Assembly: GCF_004664715.2 (NCBI RefSeq)
Contig: NC_051073.1
Location: forward strand, 65,973,664 to 66,037,663
Direction of reading: 5' to 3'
Origin: Peromyscus leucopus
Taxonomy: Eukaryota; Chordata; Mammalia; Rodentia; Cricetidae
DNA length: 64,000 bases
Part shown: piece after piece, positions 35,688 through 47,082 of the stretch
Numbering within the stretch: position 1 is the stretch's first letter
Layout of the letters: every line of letters begins with the position of its first letter
Program-made: the position numbers and the translations under genes
The notes under the pieces: generated by a model
Database searches by the model: none
Told to the model about the DNA's origin: nothing
The model's input: only the letters and a program-made list of their open reading frames with translations

Positions 35688-38600
35688 ACTGCACTTCATT
35701 TGCCGTAAGGCACCCTCCCCCATAACCCCCGTGCAATCAGGAGCTGAGTTTGCAGGGAGAGGGGGATTCTTGAGAAAGAAAAAGGAATTCCATACTGGTG
35801 AGGTTAGGGCTGCAGTCCTTGAAGCCAGATGGTTTCCTGGAGACGGCAGGGTAGCTGGGTGAGGCGGCGTGAGGGAACACCATCCGGGAACCTGGAGAAC
35901 TAGAGTGGGCACTTGCATGTGCCTGGCATCTGCTTAGCCCAGTGGATGGTACCTTCACAGCATCCCATCTGCCTCCAACATCCCCAGCCCAGGACCTCAG
36001 TTCCTCTGTTCTGTTCTCCACCCATTTCTGAAAACTGCCCTGCCCTGATGCTACTTCAAAGTCCCCTGGGAATGCCAAGTTGCCAATTAAGCCTCTTTGA
36101 GGCAAATTCTCATTCCTTCCCCACTAATTGAAATGTTACTCCTTTTACTAAACCTATAAACCACCCAAACACAACGGCCTTCCTCATTTGCATTGTAACA
36201 ATGTCCCTAATGTCCTTCCAAGAGCTTTACGTAGAAGAGAACCTTTTCTCCACGCCCCCCCCACCCCCAACGGTCAAAAGCAATTCCGAGGCAAAGGCCT
36301 TCATTTCCATCCCTATACAGCTGCTCATTAGCCAAGGTGGAATACATTCCCTTTATTCTGGATTCATTTCCCAGGATGATAATGTCTTTTTTGTCTGAGA
36401 CCACTGTTCCCAAACTGGCCTTAATTGCTGATAGTAATTGAGTTAATGCGTATTTACAGCCGGTAAGGTTAAAAAAGGTCTCCCGTAGTTTTATTTGCGA
36501 CATTTTATTTAACGTGCAATAAAATCATTAACAAGTTGTCCCCGTGTTAATTTTCTGGCCCTCTATCTTGTCTCTGTCTCTTGGGAAAGCAGGAGGAAGG
36601 CAGATGGCTTCGACCGGAGGTAGTTCTTAGGTTGCAGGGATGGAGAGCCCAGGCTTGCTCCTCATCCAGGTTTCCTCCTATTCAGAGAGGAGAGCCTCCC
36701 CGGGTGAAAGCGGATAGCCTGGGGCCACGATGCTCTGCACTCTCCCAGGCACTTGGCCAAGTCACAGGCAGGGGTGATGAAATCCCATCAAAGCCACTGG
36801 GCTGGGCCAGGCTCCTGCATCAGCTCCCAACCCGCAGCTCCAGCCTAAAGTGGCCGGCAGGCCGGGCATAGAGCCGAGGTGCCAGGCGGCGTGACAGGTC
36901 CGTGCAGATGTGCCGGCCAGAGAATGGGGCTGGAGGGGGCACCTATACTTGTGGGCCATGCCAGGGAAAGCCAGGGGCTTTCCACACTTCACCCTGGGAG
37001 GCCTGAGGCCTGTCTGGGGCGAGCCAGGCGGCCCTAACCTTCGGGTTTGCTTCGGGTACAAACCGCAGTGGGAAAGGTGGAGGCCGCGCTGCTTTGCGTT
37101 GGCTTTCTGGCTCCTTTGTCATTTCTGGGGAGCAAGGCTGGTTTCCAGGGTAAATAAAAGAACCTGAGTCATTCTTGTGGCCACTCCCCGATACCAGCAG
37201 CTCCCCTGTTCCCCTTCGTGCCACGCATGGGCCGCTGGCGCCTTCTCTTTTTTCTGAGGTGCTCAGAAGCGGTGTCTGGGGAACGAATCTCACTGTGACA
37301 GAAGCAGCCAGCAGTTCCCTAGAACGCACAATGGCTTGGGTTTCCTGGACACATGACGAGACTGTCTAGGCCCTCTTCAAGTTAGGTGACATCACGTGAC
37401 AGATGGAGGTTGGGGGGTTGGAGCTGTGGCCTTTAGAAGGAGAGGCCACCGACAACCCTCAGACACGGTTTTGAAGCCAGATGTTAAACATGGCAGAGGC
37501 CCAGTCAGCTGAATAGTGTCACGTAAAGGGTGGAGGACAGCTGTCTGTGGAATTTAAACCACTCTGCGCTTTGGGAAGTATCTGTGGCAGTTAGGAACCC
37601 ACTCTACATTCTGTACAATGCCTGGCCCGTGCCTGTGAACGTTTGCCTCGCTCAGGATTCTCCCTCTCTGAGACCCGTCCCACGTGGCTGTGAGTCAGGC
37701 CTCTCTACAAAGCCATGCCACGGGCACAGGAAGCCCAGCTCTGAACTGACTCAGCCATCACCCTGGCATCCTCCCAATGCCACCTTTGCCTGCCTCCAGG
37801 CGGATTGGAGCATCTGGCCAAGGGAGTAAGATTGAGAAATTCAGCTCCGAGGCCAAGGATCGCACGACCAGAGGACGTTCCTCAGAGATGTTTCTGAAGT
37901 CAGGCTCCTGAGCTCTGCGTGGACAGGCAGGGCAAAACTAAGCTGCTTTCTGGGCAGTGAAGCCTGGGGGGGTTGGGGGGAGGCATCTCTAGCCACTGCT
38001 CTTGCCCCTTCATCCTGCAGACAGATGGAGGTCCAGAGCCAGGAAATGGCAGAATCAGCCTAAGGCTTCCTGGCTTAAGCCGGTGCGCCTTAGCTGATGA
38101 CAGAAATAAGGCAGACGCTGTGGGCTGTCATCAACTGTCCCTTTGCAGGCCCTGGTACCTGCTTGACATTCTTCATCCTCTGCAATTCATCAAGACATGC
38201 CTGTCTCTGGGCCGTGACATGTCTGTATTCACAACTGACGCTCTATGGCTGTCTCCTCTAGGCATGTTTCAAGTCCAACTTCCAGCAATTTCTAAAATGT
38301 CAAAGGTGAGCATGTTGGGAAGCTCAGCTTTTCCGGGGTGGCTGTTTTCCATGTCCACCTAGAGGCTGGAGCTGCTGGAGAAAGCAAGGCCTTACTTCAA
38401 GGCCCAGAGGAGGGACTGCTTACAGTGGGAAGTATGACAGTCCTAGACTGTTCTTGACTATTTTTAGCTTCTTGGTGTTGTCACTAGTGAAAGAATTGAT
38501 CCCATTTTACAGAGGAGGCAACTGAGACTCAGAAAGACTTGCTGATTTGCTCAGGTCTCAGCACAGCCTTTCTGACTCCCAGCCTTGAGCTCTTCAGTCT

Positions 38601-38929
38601 TCTGGCCAGAGGCGCAGGTCACCGGCTCTCTTCTAGCTCAGCTACAGTCTCTCTTCATATCTGCCAAGGTCCAGACTTATTTCTCAGTGTTAATTTCCCA
38701 GAATTCAGAGGCACACTGGCCAAAAAATGGAATCTGACCGATTCCATGGGTGGAATTGGCGTCCTATTGCCAGGGGTGAAATTCTCAATTGTTGTAGTAG
38801 GTTCAACACTCATGCTATTATTGGCCCTCCTGGTCACTTCCGTCTGGGAACTTCAGGAGAACCAGAATCCTGGATGTTTGGATAATAAGCCATAACGTCT
38901 GTGATGTTTGTTGTTGTTGTTGTTGTTTG
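35688..38929. other. Unique sequence; possible conserved element 36270-36560; MIR relic
   Basis: 36270-36560 is a repeat-free AT-rich stretch with many homeodomain-like ATTA/TAAT cores ('gctcattagccaaggtgg', 'ctggccttaattgctg', 'gtaattgagttaatgcg', 'aaaatcattaacaag'). 38470-38605 is an antisense MIR ('gatcccattttacagagg', 'aactgagactcagaaag'). Frames at 37530-37829 and 37973-38362 (plus) show no domain. Confidence 0.5.
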
Positions 38930-39352
38930 TTAGTTTTATTTACCCCATTTGACGCCAGCTAGTGCCATCTTGGAAGAGAGAACCTCAGTCACATTGCTTG
39001 GAAAGGCTTGGAGAAAACGCCTCCATTGGATTGCTCGGAAGTAAGTCCGTGGGACATTTCCTTGATTAATGGTCCTCGTGGGGGGGGGGTCCTGCTCACT
39101 GTGGGCAGAGTCACCCCTAGGCAGCTGGTTCTGGGTTGTATAGGAAAGCAGTCTGAGCGAGGAAGGAGGAGCAAGCCAGCAAGTGGTGTTCCTCCCTGGC
39201 CTCTGCTTCAGTTCCTGCCTCCAGGTTCCTGCCTTGGGTTCCTGCCCTGACTTCCTCTCATGATGTCAGCTGTCAGAGGAAGCAAATCCTTTCCTCCACA
39301 GGCTGTTTTTCAGTCTGGTGTTTTATTTCAGCAATAGAAAGAAACTAAGACA
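38930..39352 (-). repeat. Dispersed rodent repeat, reverse orientation
   Basis: 'gcctccattggattgctcgg', 'ttccttgattaatggtcc', 'ctcactgtgggcagagtc', 'gcctctgcttcagttcc' and 'tttcagcaatagaaagaaac' occur in family order. A (GTT)n run precedes it. Confidence 0.82.
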
Positions 39353-39670
39353 AAAATCTAGTCTTCAGTTTACTGCCTAGGGCTGAAAGGTCTCGGTGTG
39401 CCTGTGTCAGGGGCCAATGCCAGTAAACGGTGCTTGGTGAGAGAACATGGCAGACGGAACCCAGATTGGCTAGTCTCCATCAAGAAACAGAGGCATGAAC
39501 ATTTTCTTCAAACCCTTGAAACATGTGGAAGGAAGCCACCCACTTCTACTGTTCTTCTTTGGGAAATCAATGTTCAATCTGGATTGTCAGTTTGAGAGGA
39601 TCTGGAATAATCCAGGAGTGAAACCTTAGGACATGTCTGTGGGGGATTTCTAGATTGCGTTGCTTTTTAA

Positions 39671-39996
39671 AAAAAAAAATTTTTTATTGCTGTTTTAAAA
39701 TACTCTGACAGAGCAACATAAGAGGCAAAGGTTTGTTCTGGATCACGGTTCAGGAACAATCCACTCTGGTGGAGAAGTTAATGCAGCAGGAGCTTCAAGC
39801 AGCTGGTCGCATCACATGCACCATCAGAAGCAGAAATAACAAATGGCTGCTGCTGTTCTGTTCCCTCTCTACATTTACGCAGTCCAGGATCCCAGCCAGG
39901 GAGTGGTCATATCCACACCTCCATTAATGTCATCAAGACAAGCCTCTCCAGGTAGGGCCAGGGCCAGTCTCCCAGGTGATAAAATTGACAACTAAC
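39671..39996 (+). repeat. Dispersed rodent repeat, forward, nested
   Basis: 'ttattgctgttttaaaatac', 'ttctggatcacggttcagg', 'gcagcaggagcttcaagcagc' (shortened), 'cagtccaggatcccagcc' and 'gataaaattgacaacta' follow the forward family order. Inserted into the reverse copy around it. Confidence 0.75.
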
Positions 39997-40028
39997 TCTA
40001 ATTGTTCTAGTGAACTAGAACAATTAGA
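39997..40028. repeat. Perfect 15-bp inverted repeat (hairpin)
   Basis: Arms tctaattgttctagt and actagaacaattaga pair perfectly around a 2-base spacer, exactly at the join between the nested repeats. Confidence 0.95.
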
Positions 40029-40072
40029 TAGGACCAACCATCCTCAATGTGGGCAGTACCAGTCCAGGCACA

Positions 40073-40234
40073 GAGATTGAATAAAAAGCAAAAGTGAGTT
40101 GGGAATGTTACTTTGTCTCTCTTTGCTCCCAGACTACAGATGTGGCCAGCACTGAGATTGGATAAAAAGTAAAAGTGAGTTGGGAATGTTACTTTGTCTC
40201 TCTTTGTTCCCAGACTACAGATGTGACCAGCCGC
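40073..40234. repeat. 81-bp tandem duplication
   Basis: Two units opening gagattg(a/g)ataaaaag start at 40073 and 40154 and differ at only a few bases. Confidence 0.95.
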
Positions 40235-40345
40235 CTCACACTCCTGCTGCTATGATTCCCGCCTCCACCCCGCCATGATAGACCATACCCTAGAACTGGG
40301 AGTCCGAATATAACCCTCCTTCCTTATGCTGCCCTGTTAGACGTT

Positions 40346-40662
40346 TTGTCCTAAAAATGAGAAAAGTAACTGCAGGATGTATGTTATTGCATGCCTACCC
40401 TCTTGAAATGCTCTTTGCATCCTTTGAATCCATCTTCATCAGCAATGATTTTTTTTTTAATCTTATGGGGATAAAAAAAGAATTTTTTTGTTTGTGGGGA
40501 TCCCTCCCCCCATAGATGGAGTTACAGTCTCTCAAACACCAGTGATGGAGAGGAGGAAGAAGTGTTGGCAAAGTTAGACCCGGGAGTGCCGCCAGCACAT
40601 TCTTCTCCATTTGATGGCCAGGTTTAGTGAAGGAAACTTGCTTCATACATTTACACTTTAAC
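40346..40662. other. Unique sequence, nothing identified
   Basis: No repeat landmark or convincing open frame. Confidence 0.5.
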
Positions 40663-40834
40663 ATTCACCATGTGCTGCCAGGCAGGGTGGCTCATATCTT
40701 TCCTTTTAGCACTCAGGAGGTGGAGGCAGGAGGATCTCTATGAAGTCAAAGCCAGCCTAATTTACACAGAGAGTTCCAGGACACCAGGGCTACACAGAGA
40801 GACCCTGTCTCAGACAAACAAATTCACCATGTGC
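40663..40834 (+). repeat. B1 SINE with 13-bp target duplication
   Basis: B1 body 40676-40821 ('ctgccaggcagggtggctc' to 'gagaccctgtctcagac'), flanked on both sides by attcaccatgtgc (40663-40675, 40822-40834). The perfect duplication contrasts with a rather diverged body. Confidence 0.95.
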
Positions 40835-40867
40835 ATTTCCATTTGATATGTTTTTGGACTGTTTTCT

Positions 40868-41038
40868 TTTTTTTTGTTTTTGTCTGTTTGTTTTTCGAGC
40901 CAGGGTTTCTCTGTGTAGCTTTGCGCCTTTCCTGGAACTCGCTCTGTAGACCAGGTTGGCCTCGAACTCACAAAGATCTGCCTGGCTTTGCCTCCCAAGT
41001 GCTGGGATTAATGGCATGCCACCATCGCCAGGCCAGGC
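40868..41038 (-). repeat. B1 SINE, cricetid-type, inverted neighbour
   Basis: 'gagccagggtttctctgtg', 'agctttgcgcctttcctgg', 'gtagaccaggttggcctcg', 'gtgctgggattaatggc'. The flanks gactgttttctttttt (from 40857 and from 41039) are the target duplication. It is head-on to the B1 at 40676 with about 45 bp between them. Confidence 0.95.
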
Positions 41039-41055
41039 CGACTGTTTTCTTTTTT

Positions 41056-41409
41056 AAATGAAAACAAGGTCTTTGAAAATCAGAGACCTGAGAAACTCTT
41101 TCAATCTCCAGCAACGCCATGAGACAAATCACTGCATTTCAATGGGTGGGTTCCTGGGCATGGAGCACAGGGTCTTAGGCTTGCTCAGTAAGCACTCTCT
41201 GGACAGCTGTGCCCCCAGCCCTGTGTCAGCCAGCACACCACAGCTGTCACGGTGGAGACACTGATGCTCAGAGCAGTGGCTTGATCAGGGTTCCTGGTCT
41301 CTAAGAGGTAGACACAGCGGCAGAGGTAAATAAGAGCACAGATCTGCTTAAGTCAAAACGTAATCCCTTTCTACATCATTTTTTTCTTCTGCTATAAGTA
41401 CAGGCACAG
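41056..41409. other. Unique sequence, nothing identified
   Basis: No repeat landmark recognised. Confidence 0.5.
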
Positions 41410-41832
41410 TGTACTCATTAAGTTTTGTCAGCTTGATGCAAGCTGGGGTCATCTGTGACGAGGAGCCTCAATTGAAAACATGCCTCCATCAGATTGGCCT
41501 GTGGGGGCATTTTCTTGATTGATGATTGATGTGGGAGGGTCCAGCTCACTGTGGGTGCTGCCACTCAGGGGGCAGGTGGTCCTGGGCTGCATAAGAAAGC
41601 AGGCTGAGCAAGCCAAGGGGAGTGAGGCAGGAAGTAACACTCCTCCCTGACCTCCGCATCAGCTCCTCCTTGACCTCCGCATCAGCTCCTGCTGCGGTCC
41701 CTGCCTTGGGTTCATATCCTAGCTTCCCTCAGTGGTGGACTTAGAAGTTGTAGTGTGAAACAAACTCTTTCCTTCCCAAGCTGCTTTTGGTCATGGCGTT
41801 TTGTCGCATCCATGAAAAGCAAACTAGGAGAC
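41410..41832 (-). repeat. Dispersed rodent repeat, reverse orientation
   Basis: 'tcagcttgatgcaagctggg', 'gcctccatcagattggcc', 'ttgattgatgattgatgtgg', 'aagcaggctgagcaagcc' and 'tggtcatggcgttttgtcgc' make this the best preserved reverse copy. A 24-bp segment around tgacctccgcatcagctcc (41649-41695) is duplicated in tandem. Confidence 0.88.
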
Positions 41833-41897
41833 ATAATAATGAAGAACAGCTTTTCTAATTTAAAATACAATCTGAAAATAAAAGGACATAATGGGAC

Positions 41898-41899
<2 letters not shown>

Positions 41900-41947
<48 letters not shown>
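41900..41947. repeat. (CT)n microsatellite
   Basis: 24 perfect CT units. Confidence 0.97.
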
Positions 41948-41950
<3 letters not shown>

Positions 41951-42017
41951 GTTAGAGGTTGATTATGAGCATCTTCCTCAATTCTCTTTCCTCCTCCTCC
42001 TCCTCCTTCTTTTTCTT

Positions 42018-42080
42018 CTTTTTCATTTTTTTGAGATCTCACTGGTCTTGAACTCACAGAGATCCACCGGCTCTCAATCA
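42018..42080 (-). repeat. B1 fragment
   Basis: 'gatctcactggtcttgaactc' (shortened) and 'acagagatccaccggctctc' after a CTT-rich tail: a short central piece of B1. Confidence 0.6.
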
Positions 42081-43370
42081 TGGCCCTGCATTCTTGTCCA
42101 TCATCTCCTGTCTTCTCCTGTGATAGGGAACTAAGGGAATTCATAACTGCAGATACATATTTTGCCATCACTGTATCTCCAGCTCCAAGAGTGGGATGGA
42201 CGCTCCCGTTTGGGGGACTAGAGCTGGAGCCAGCTTGGATTCAGGTCAGATCATCTCACAATGGCTGGGTAAAGCCCCTAAGGCACACAAGAGTGCCGGA
42301 GTCCCGTCCCTCCGTGTTCCCTCCATATCGAACAGGGGCTAAGCACCCTTGTAAGACAGTTGGACTCATTTGGTGGATGTGAATTCAATGGCTCCCGGGC
42401 TCCATTCTACTCATCCTGGCTCCGGCTTAAGTTTTAAAACTAATTCTCTCAGCATTAATCTGAAAGGATTCTTCAAACAAAAGCTCAACATCTGAATCTA
42501 TTTACCCAGTGCGCAGCTGTGTCAATCGGCCGGGACAAAGCCCGGTTTCCTGGTCAGCCCACAATGGGAGGCAGGTAGTTCTCAGAACAGAGAAGCGCAG
42601 GGCAGGGGCCTCTCACCAGGCCGGCCACCACCCTCCTTCCAATGAGGAAGAGCTGAAGCCCAGGGGTCAAGAGAAAAGGAGGGTGTCCCGCCCCCACCTC
42701 CCCCACACAAGTGGAGACTGAAAGATATGATCTGTAAGCCCATCAATTAGGGCTATTAAAAAGGTAATTAGCCCTCTTCCATGGAAACCAGAGACAGAGA
42801 TGTGAAAAGAGGGAAATTCACTTCCATGTGGTTACATTTTAATGTGACTGGTACCTTTAGTAATGAATGAGGTGCTATTGTTGAGAATGTCACTTGATCA
42901 TCTTAAGGAGAAGGAGACATCAATTCCTTTACAGGGATAGCTTACGATAGAAAATAGGAATTATTTTTTAGTTCTTTAAAGAAACGTGTATTTTTTTTTC
43001 TCCTGTCAAACCCTACGTCCAAATGAAATGGCCAGATCTGGGAGGTTAAGGAGTTAAGAGTAATCCCTTTCTTGCTTCCTTTCCGTGGCGGAATTGCGGC
43101 AGGAAGTAGAATATGAAAATGTCAACGATGTGCAATGTGTCCTGGACTCTGTGTGGGTGAAATGCAGAGTTAGTGTTTCTGTTCTTTCTCTTCTCAGGCA
43201 TGTGTGGGTGCTTCGATAATAAAGGCCAAGAGGGAACCCAACAGCAGAGAAGAAAAGACCTTTCTCATACTGAGAGTTGAAGTTCTCTGTTGACATGGGA
43301 CTGAAGGACGAGATACTTCTCTCCACACTGACTCAGTTCACAGTGAATGCACAAGCCTACCTTTGCATTG

Positions 43371-43372
<2 letters not shown>
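42081..43372. other. Unique sequence; possible conserved element 42720-43000
   Basis: 42720-43000 is repeat-free and AT-rich with 'catcaattagggctatt', 'ggtaattagccctcttcc', 'gttacattttaatgtgac' and 'tagtaatgaatgagg'. No open frame of interest. Confidence 0.45.
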
Positions 43373-43422
<50 letters not shown>

Positions 43423-43424
43423 TG
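43373..43424. repeat. (TG)n microsatellite
   Basis: About 21 TG units, then an imperfect TATGTGTGTGC end. Confidence 0.96.
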
Positions 43425-44060
43425 CATGCTTGCACGTGAAGAATGATTTAAACATTTTCCTTTTCCTCCTGCCTGACATTCCCTTCTCTGGACTTCTTAT
43501 GTTACTTTTTTTCCCCCAGAAAGACGTGCATGTAGCAAGCTGTGCAGACTGCAAATTGCCATTGGGTGCTTGTATTGTGTTCCTTAATCCACACAAACAA
43601 AGATGTACAATATCTAATGATCTCTGAAGTCCCTGCCCCCATTCACTTCAGGCAATCATGACTTTTTATTTTATTTCTATAGAGGAGTTGAGCTTGTTCT
43701 TGAATTTTACATAAATGAAATTTTATGGCACACATCCTTTTACATCTGGCAACTTTTGCTTAAAATACTTTTACTTATTTACTTACTGAGATTCATAGTC
43801 ATGCTGAGTGTGTTAGTAACCTATAGTCGTTTGTTTATATATAGTATTTGATTGTGTGACACAAGTCCACAATGTATCCCCTCTTGTGTTCATTGACATT
43901 TGAGCTCTTAACAGTCTTGGACTATTCGTGAACAAAGCTGATGTAAACATTCTTGGATAAGATTTTGGTGGCTGGATGTTTTTACTTTCCCTGGGCGATT
44001 ACTCAGGAGTGAAATTCCTTGCTCATAGTTTGGGTATATCTTTTACTTTTGAAAGAAACT

Positions 44061-44288
44061 AGCATGGGACTTGAGAGATGGCTCAGCAGTTAAAAGTCTT
44101 CACTTGTCTTACAGAGGACCGGAGTTTGGTTCCTAGCACCGTGTTGGACAGCTCATAACCTCCTGTAACTCCATTTCCAGGGGATCTGATGCCCTCCCCT
44201 GGCCTTCATGAGTACTGCACTTGTGAGCACATACCCACACAGAGACAAACACACACACACACATACACAAATAATTTTTTTTAAAGAA
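44061..44288 (+). repeat. B3 SINE inside L1
   Basis: 'gagagatggctcagcag' A-box head, 'gacagctcataacctcctg', 'actccatttccaggggatc', 'gatgccctcccctggcc', (CA)n tail. Duplicated aaagaaact flanks at 44052-44060 and 44289-44297. Confidence 0.92.
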
Positions 44289-44865
44289 AAAGAAACTTAC
44301 AGTTTTCTAAAGTGACTCTGCCACCTTACTCTTCCAATAGCAATATGATGAATGTTACAGTGTTTTTACCTCCTCAGATGAGCTTGGTGTCATGGTAACC
44401 ATAGCTCTTTGAAAAGGTTATCTCCTCATGGTTCTAGCTTGCTCTTCTTTTACGCTTAATGATGCTGGGTGCTTTCCACTTCCTCAAAGCCACCCTACCT
44501 AGTTTCTTTCATGAATTTTATTTAAATTTATTGTCTACTTTTAAAGAAACTGATGCATAGTTATTCTTTATATATTCTGGATGAAAGTCTCCTCTATTAT
44601 GCAGATACTTGCAAAAAATTTTGTCTTGGTTGGAGCCTTAATTTTAACTTTCTTACTGTCCTCTTTTTAATGACCGAGTTCATTACTTTGATGAAATAAG
44701 GAATTTCAGGTGGCTGTTTTTGATGGTCAGTGCTTCCTGCATCTGTCTTATCTGAGAACTCTTTGTTCAACCCAGTACTGTGAGGATTCCTGCTGACTCC
44801 TAGCTTCTGTACAAATTTAGCTTTTGTTATTAAATCTGTTATTCATCTAAAGGTAATGTTTTACA

Positions 44866-44935
44866 GTGCTTTGGATTGAACCCAAGGATCTCCCTGGGCA
44901 AGCCTTCTACCACGGAGCTATACCCTACCCTCACA
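44866..44935 (-). repeat. ID element, diverged
   Basis: The reverse complement reads tatagctccgtggtagaagg (A box), then 'cttgcccagggagatcc' and 'ttgggttcaatccaaag' (B box), as in tRNA-Ala-derived ID elements. Confidence 0.75.
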
Positions 44936-44936
44936 T

Positions 44937-45000
44937 TGTTTGTTTGTTTGTTTGTTTGTTTGTTTGTTTGTCAGTACTGGGAATTCAACTCAGGTCCTTA
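44937..45000 (-). repeat. 5'-truncated SINE with (CAAA)n tail
   Basis: The reverse complement has a B-box-like 'gacctgagttgaattccc' followed by CAAA repeats (44937-44972). It abuts the ID element. Confidence 0.6.
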
Positions 45001-45720
45001 TGCAAATGATTTATCACTTTAACTCTCAAATTGATTTTGCAATGTATAGTGTGCGGTAACGGTTGGAGGATTATTTTGTTTGTTTCAAAAATTACCCAGC
45101 AGTTCAGTACCATTTCACAAAGGCTTGGCCTATTGAGTTTCTCTGATGTTTTTGTTATGAAACAGTTGATTATATGTGACTTTCTCAATTCCTCATTTTA
45201 TTTCTTTGTCTATATGTCAATAACACATTGCCCTGACTATTGTATATTTTTAATGTCTTGAAATTAGAATAACGTGCGTTCCTTAAACTGGTCTCTCAAA
45301 TAACTTTATTTTGATCACACTTAGTCCTTTTCAGTTTTGCATGAACTTTACAACTAATTTGTCAATTCCTACCAAAAAAAAAAGCCTCAAGCTTTTGCTG
45401 GCAGGTGGTGAATCTGTAGATCAATTTAGCTAGAAGAAGAATTAATGTCTGAACAGCTTGAGCCTTTCCCTGAATGAATATGGTTTATTGTTCATTTTAC
45501 TTGTCTCTTAGTGATATTGCATACTTTTTAATACAGAAGTTTTCAGTGATCTTTGTCAAACTAGCCCCCATCTTATGTATTATGATGCTGTCTTGGTGGG
45601 TTATTTTGAAAATTTTATTTTCTAATTGTTAGTCATTTGTATATAAAATCAGAATTGATTCTTATGTATTTGGCTCTATAGTTCGCTATATTACTAGGAT
45701 TCCCTAGTTTCACAGAAGAC

Positions 45721-46175
45721 TCCTCAGGGCTTTACACACCTGTATTCGCTTCATTTGCAAACCAAGCCTTATTTCTTCCTGGCCAGCCTTTGTGCTCTGT
45801 CTCCCCGATGCTCCCACAGGGTCGTGCTGTGCAGCCCAGGCAGTCCTGGCATTCCAGAACATGCTACCGCATCTGGACACCTTTTTTTTTTTTTTGATTT
45901 CTTACTTTATTTAAAATGTAAAATCTTGTTTTAAGAATTAGCTCACAAAGTGCCGTGTTCCTGTATGGGCTTTCCATGCACATCTCGTGTTCTCTGGTTC
46001 TCCTCCCAGCGACCGGACCTCCCCCATCCCCTTCGGTCCCTAGTACTTCCCACTTCTCCTGTGTTCTGGTGTCCTCCCTGCTGCCCTGCTGTTCCCTGTC
46101 ACACGGGGTGGTTTGAAGGAGAAATGTCTGCCAAGATCTGCATGGCTTTGGGGACTGTCTGGACTGGTGCAATGA
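45721..46175. other. Unique sequence, nothing identified
   Basis: A weak B1-like antisense patch at 45820-45870 ('gtgctgtgcagcccaggcag') is followed by a T15 run near 45881. The minus-strand frame that crosses it continues into the CA array. Confidence 0.45.
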
Positions 46176-46463
46176 GGAAGTGACAGATACACAGACACAC
46201 ACAGACAGACACACATAAAACACATACATACAGACACACACATAGTCACACACATATACAGATACACACCCAGACACCCAGACATGGACATACATACATA
46301 TACACACACATACTAGCACACATTTAGACACACATACAGACACACATAGACACAGACACACAGACACACATACAGACACAGACACACACATGGACACACA
46401 GACATACAGGACATGGACAGACATACAGACACACACATACACACAGACACACACATACACACA

Positions 46464-46512
<49 letters not shown>

Positions 46513-46530
46513 GCGCACACACACACAAAG
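46176..46530. repeat. (CA)n/(ACAGAC)n array
   Basis: About 350 bp of CA with ACAGAC, ACATAC and TAGACAC variants, resolving to pure CA at 46467-46509. The 220-codon minus frame over it encodes mostly Cys-Val repeats and is an artefact. Confidence 0.95.
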
Positions 46531-47082
46531 ACTGGGATTGGGTGGGCTGTGTACCCTGATGGAGAAGTACCAGAAGCCTAGAAAGTCAGCGTATTTATTT
46601 CGTACATCTGAACCTGCTCTGTAGGGAAGCAGTCTCAGGCTGTAATCACCCAGGAGGAGGGCGCTGTGACCGACACTTTGTATACTGTCTCAGCGTCCAT
46701 ACTCCGACCAGGGAAAAATTTTGCCATTTCCTTAGCCTCACCTGGGAAGGCCTTGCTGTTCCCATGGGTCTGAGGCCCTGGGGTCCTTGACATGCCTGTG
46801 CCTGTGTCAATAATCCACATTCAACTCTGTCTGTGCAATGTCCACAAATGCCCCCATAGGCCCAAGTGTTTGAATACGTGCTCCCCTCTGCTCTGGGCCT
46901 ACGTCTGGAAGTAGTGTAGCTGAGTCACATGTTACATCTATATTTGGCTTCGGAGTGGCTTTTAAACCCATTTTGACAACAGTTGCAGTAGTTCGCACCC
47001 TTACCGACAGAGAATAAGTATCCCTCTTCCCCCGCATCCTTGAAAGCATTCATTATCCTTTCTTTTCTTTTTCCCAGAGGGC
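46531..47082. other. Unique sequence, nothing identified
   Basis: No repeat landmark recognised. Confidence 0.5.

Larger units (their letters stand above)
39616..40345 (-). repeat. Dispersed rodent repeat, reverse, split by a forward copy
   Basis: The head 'gacatgtctgtgggggattt' at 39629-39650 and the body resuming at about 39997 ('ccaaccatcctcaatgtggg', 'gtgaccagccgcctcac', 'gccatgatagaccatacc') belong to one reverse-orientation copy. The forward copy at 39671-39996 lies between. The body carries an 81-bp tandem duplication at 40073-40234, so it is longer than its relatives. Confidence 0.72.
43650..45720 (-). mobile_element. Ancient L1 (L1M-type) 3' portion, interrupted
   Basis: The plus strand reads as antisense L1. 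'gacatttgagctcttaacag', 'gaacaaagctgatgtaaac', 'gagtgaaattccttgctcat', 'aaagtgactctgccacc', 'cttaatgatgctgggtgc', 'ctcaaattgattttgcaatg', 'gccctgactattgtatatt', 'ggtgaatctgtagatcaa' and 'gaattaatgtctgaacag' match in order the 3' UTR and ORF2 3' region of old mammalian L1 as I remember them. It is heavily mutated and has no intact frame. SINEs at 44061-44288 and 44866-45000 interrupt it, so they are younger. Confidence 0.85.

Noticed and set aside
45864..46526. 220-codon minus-strand frame
   Set aside because: Most of it is Cys-Val repeats from the (CA)n array, and the rest has no known domain.
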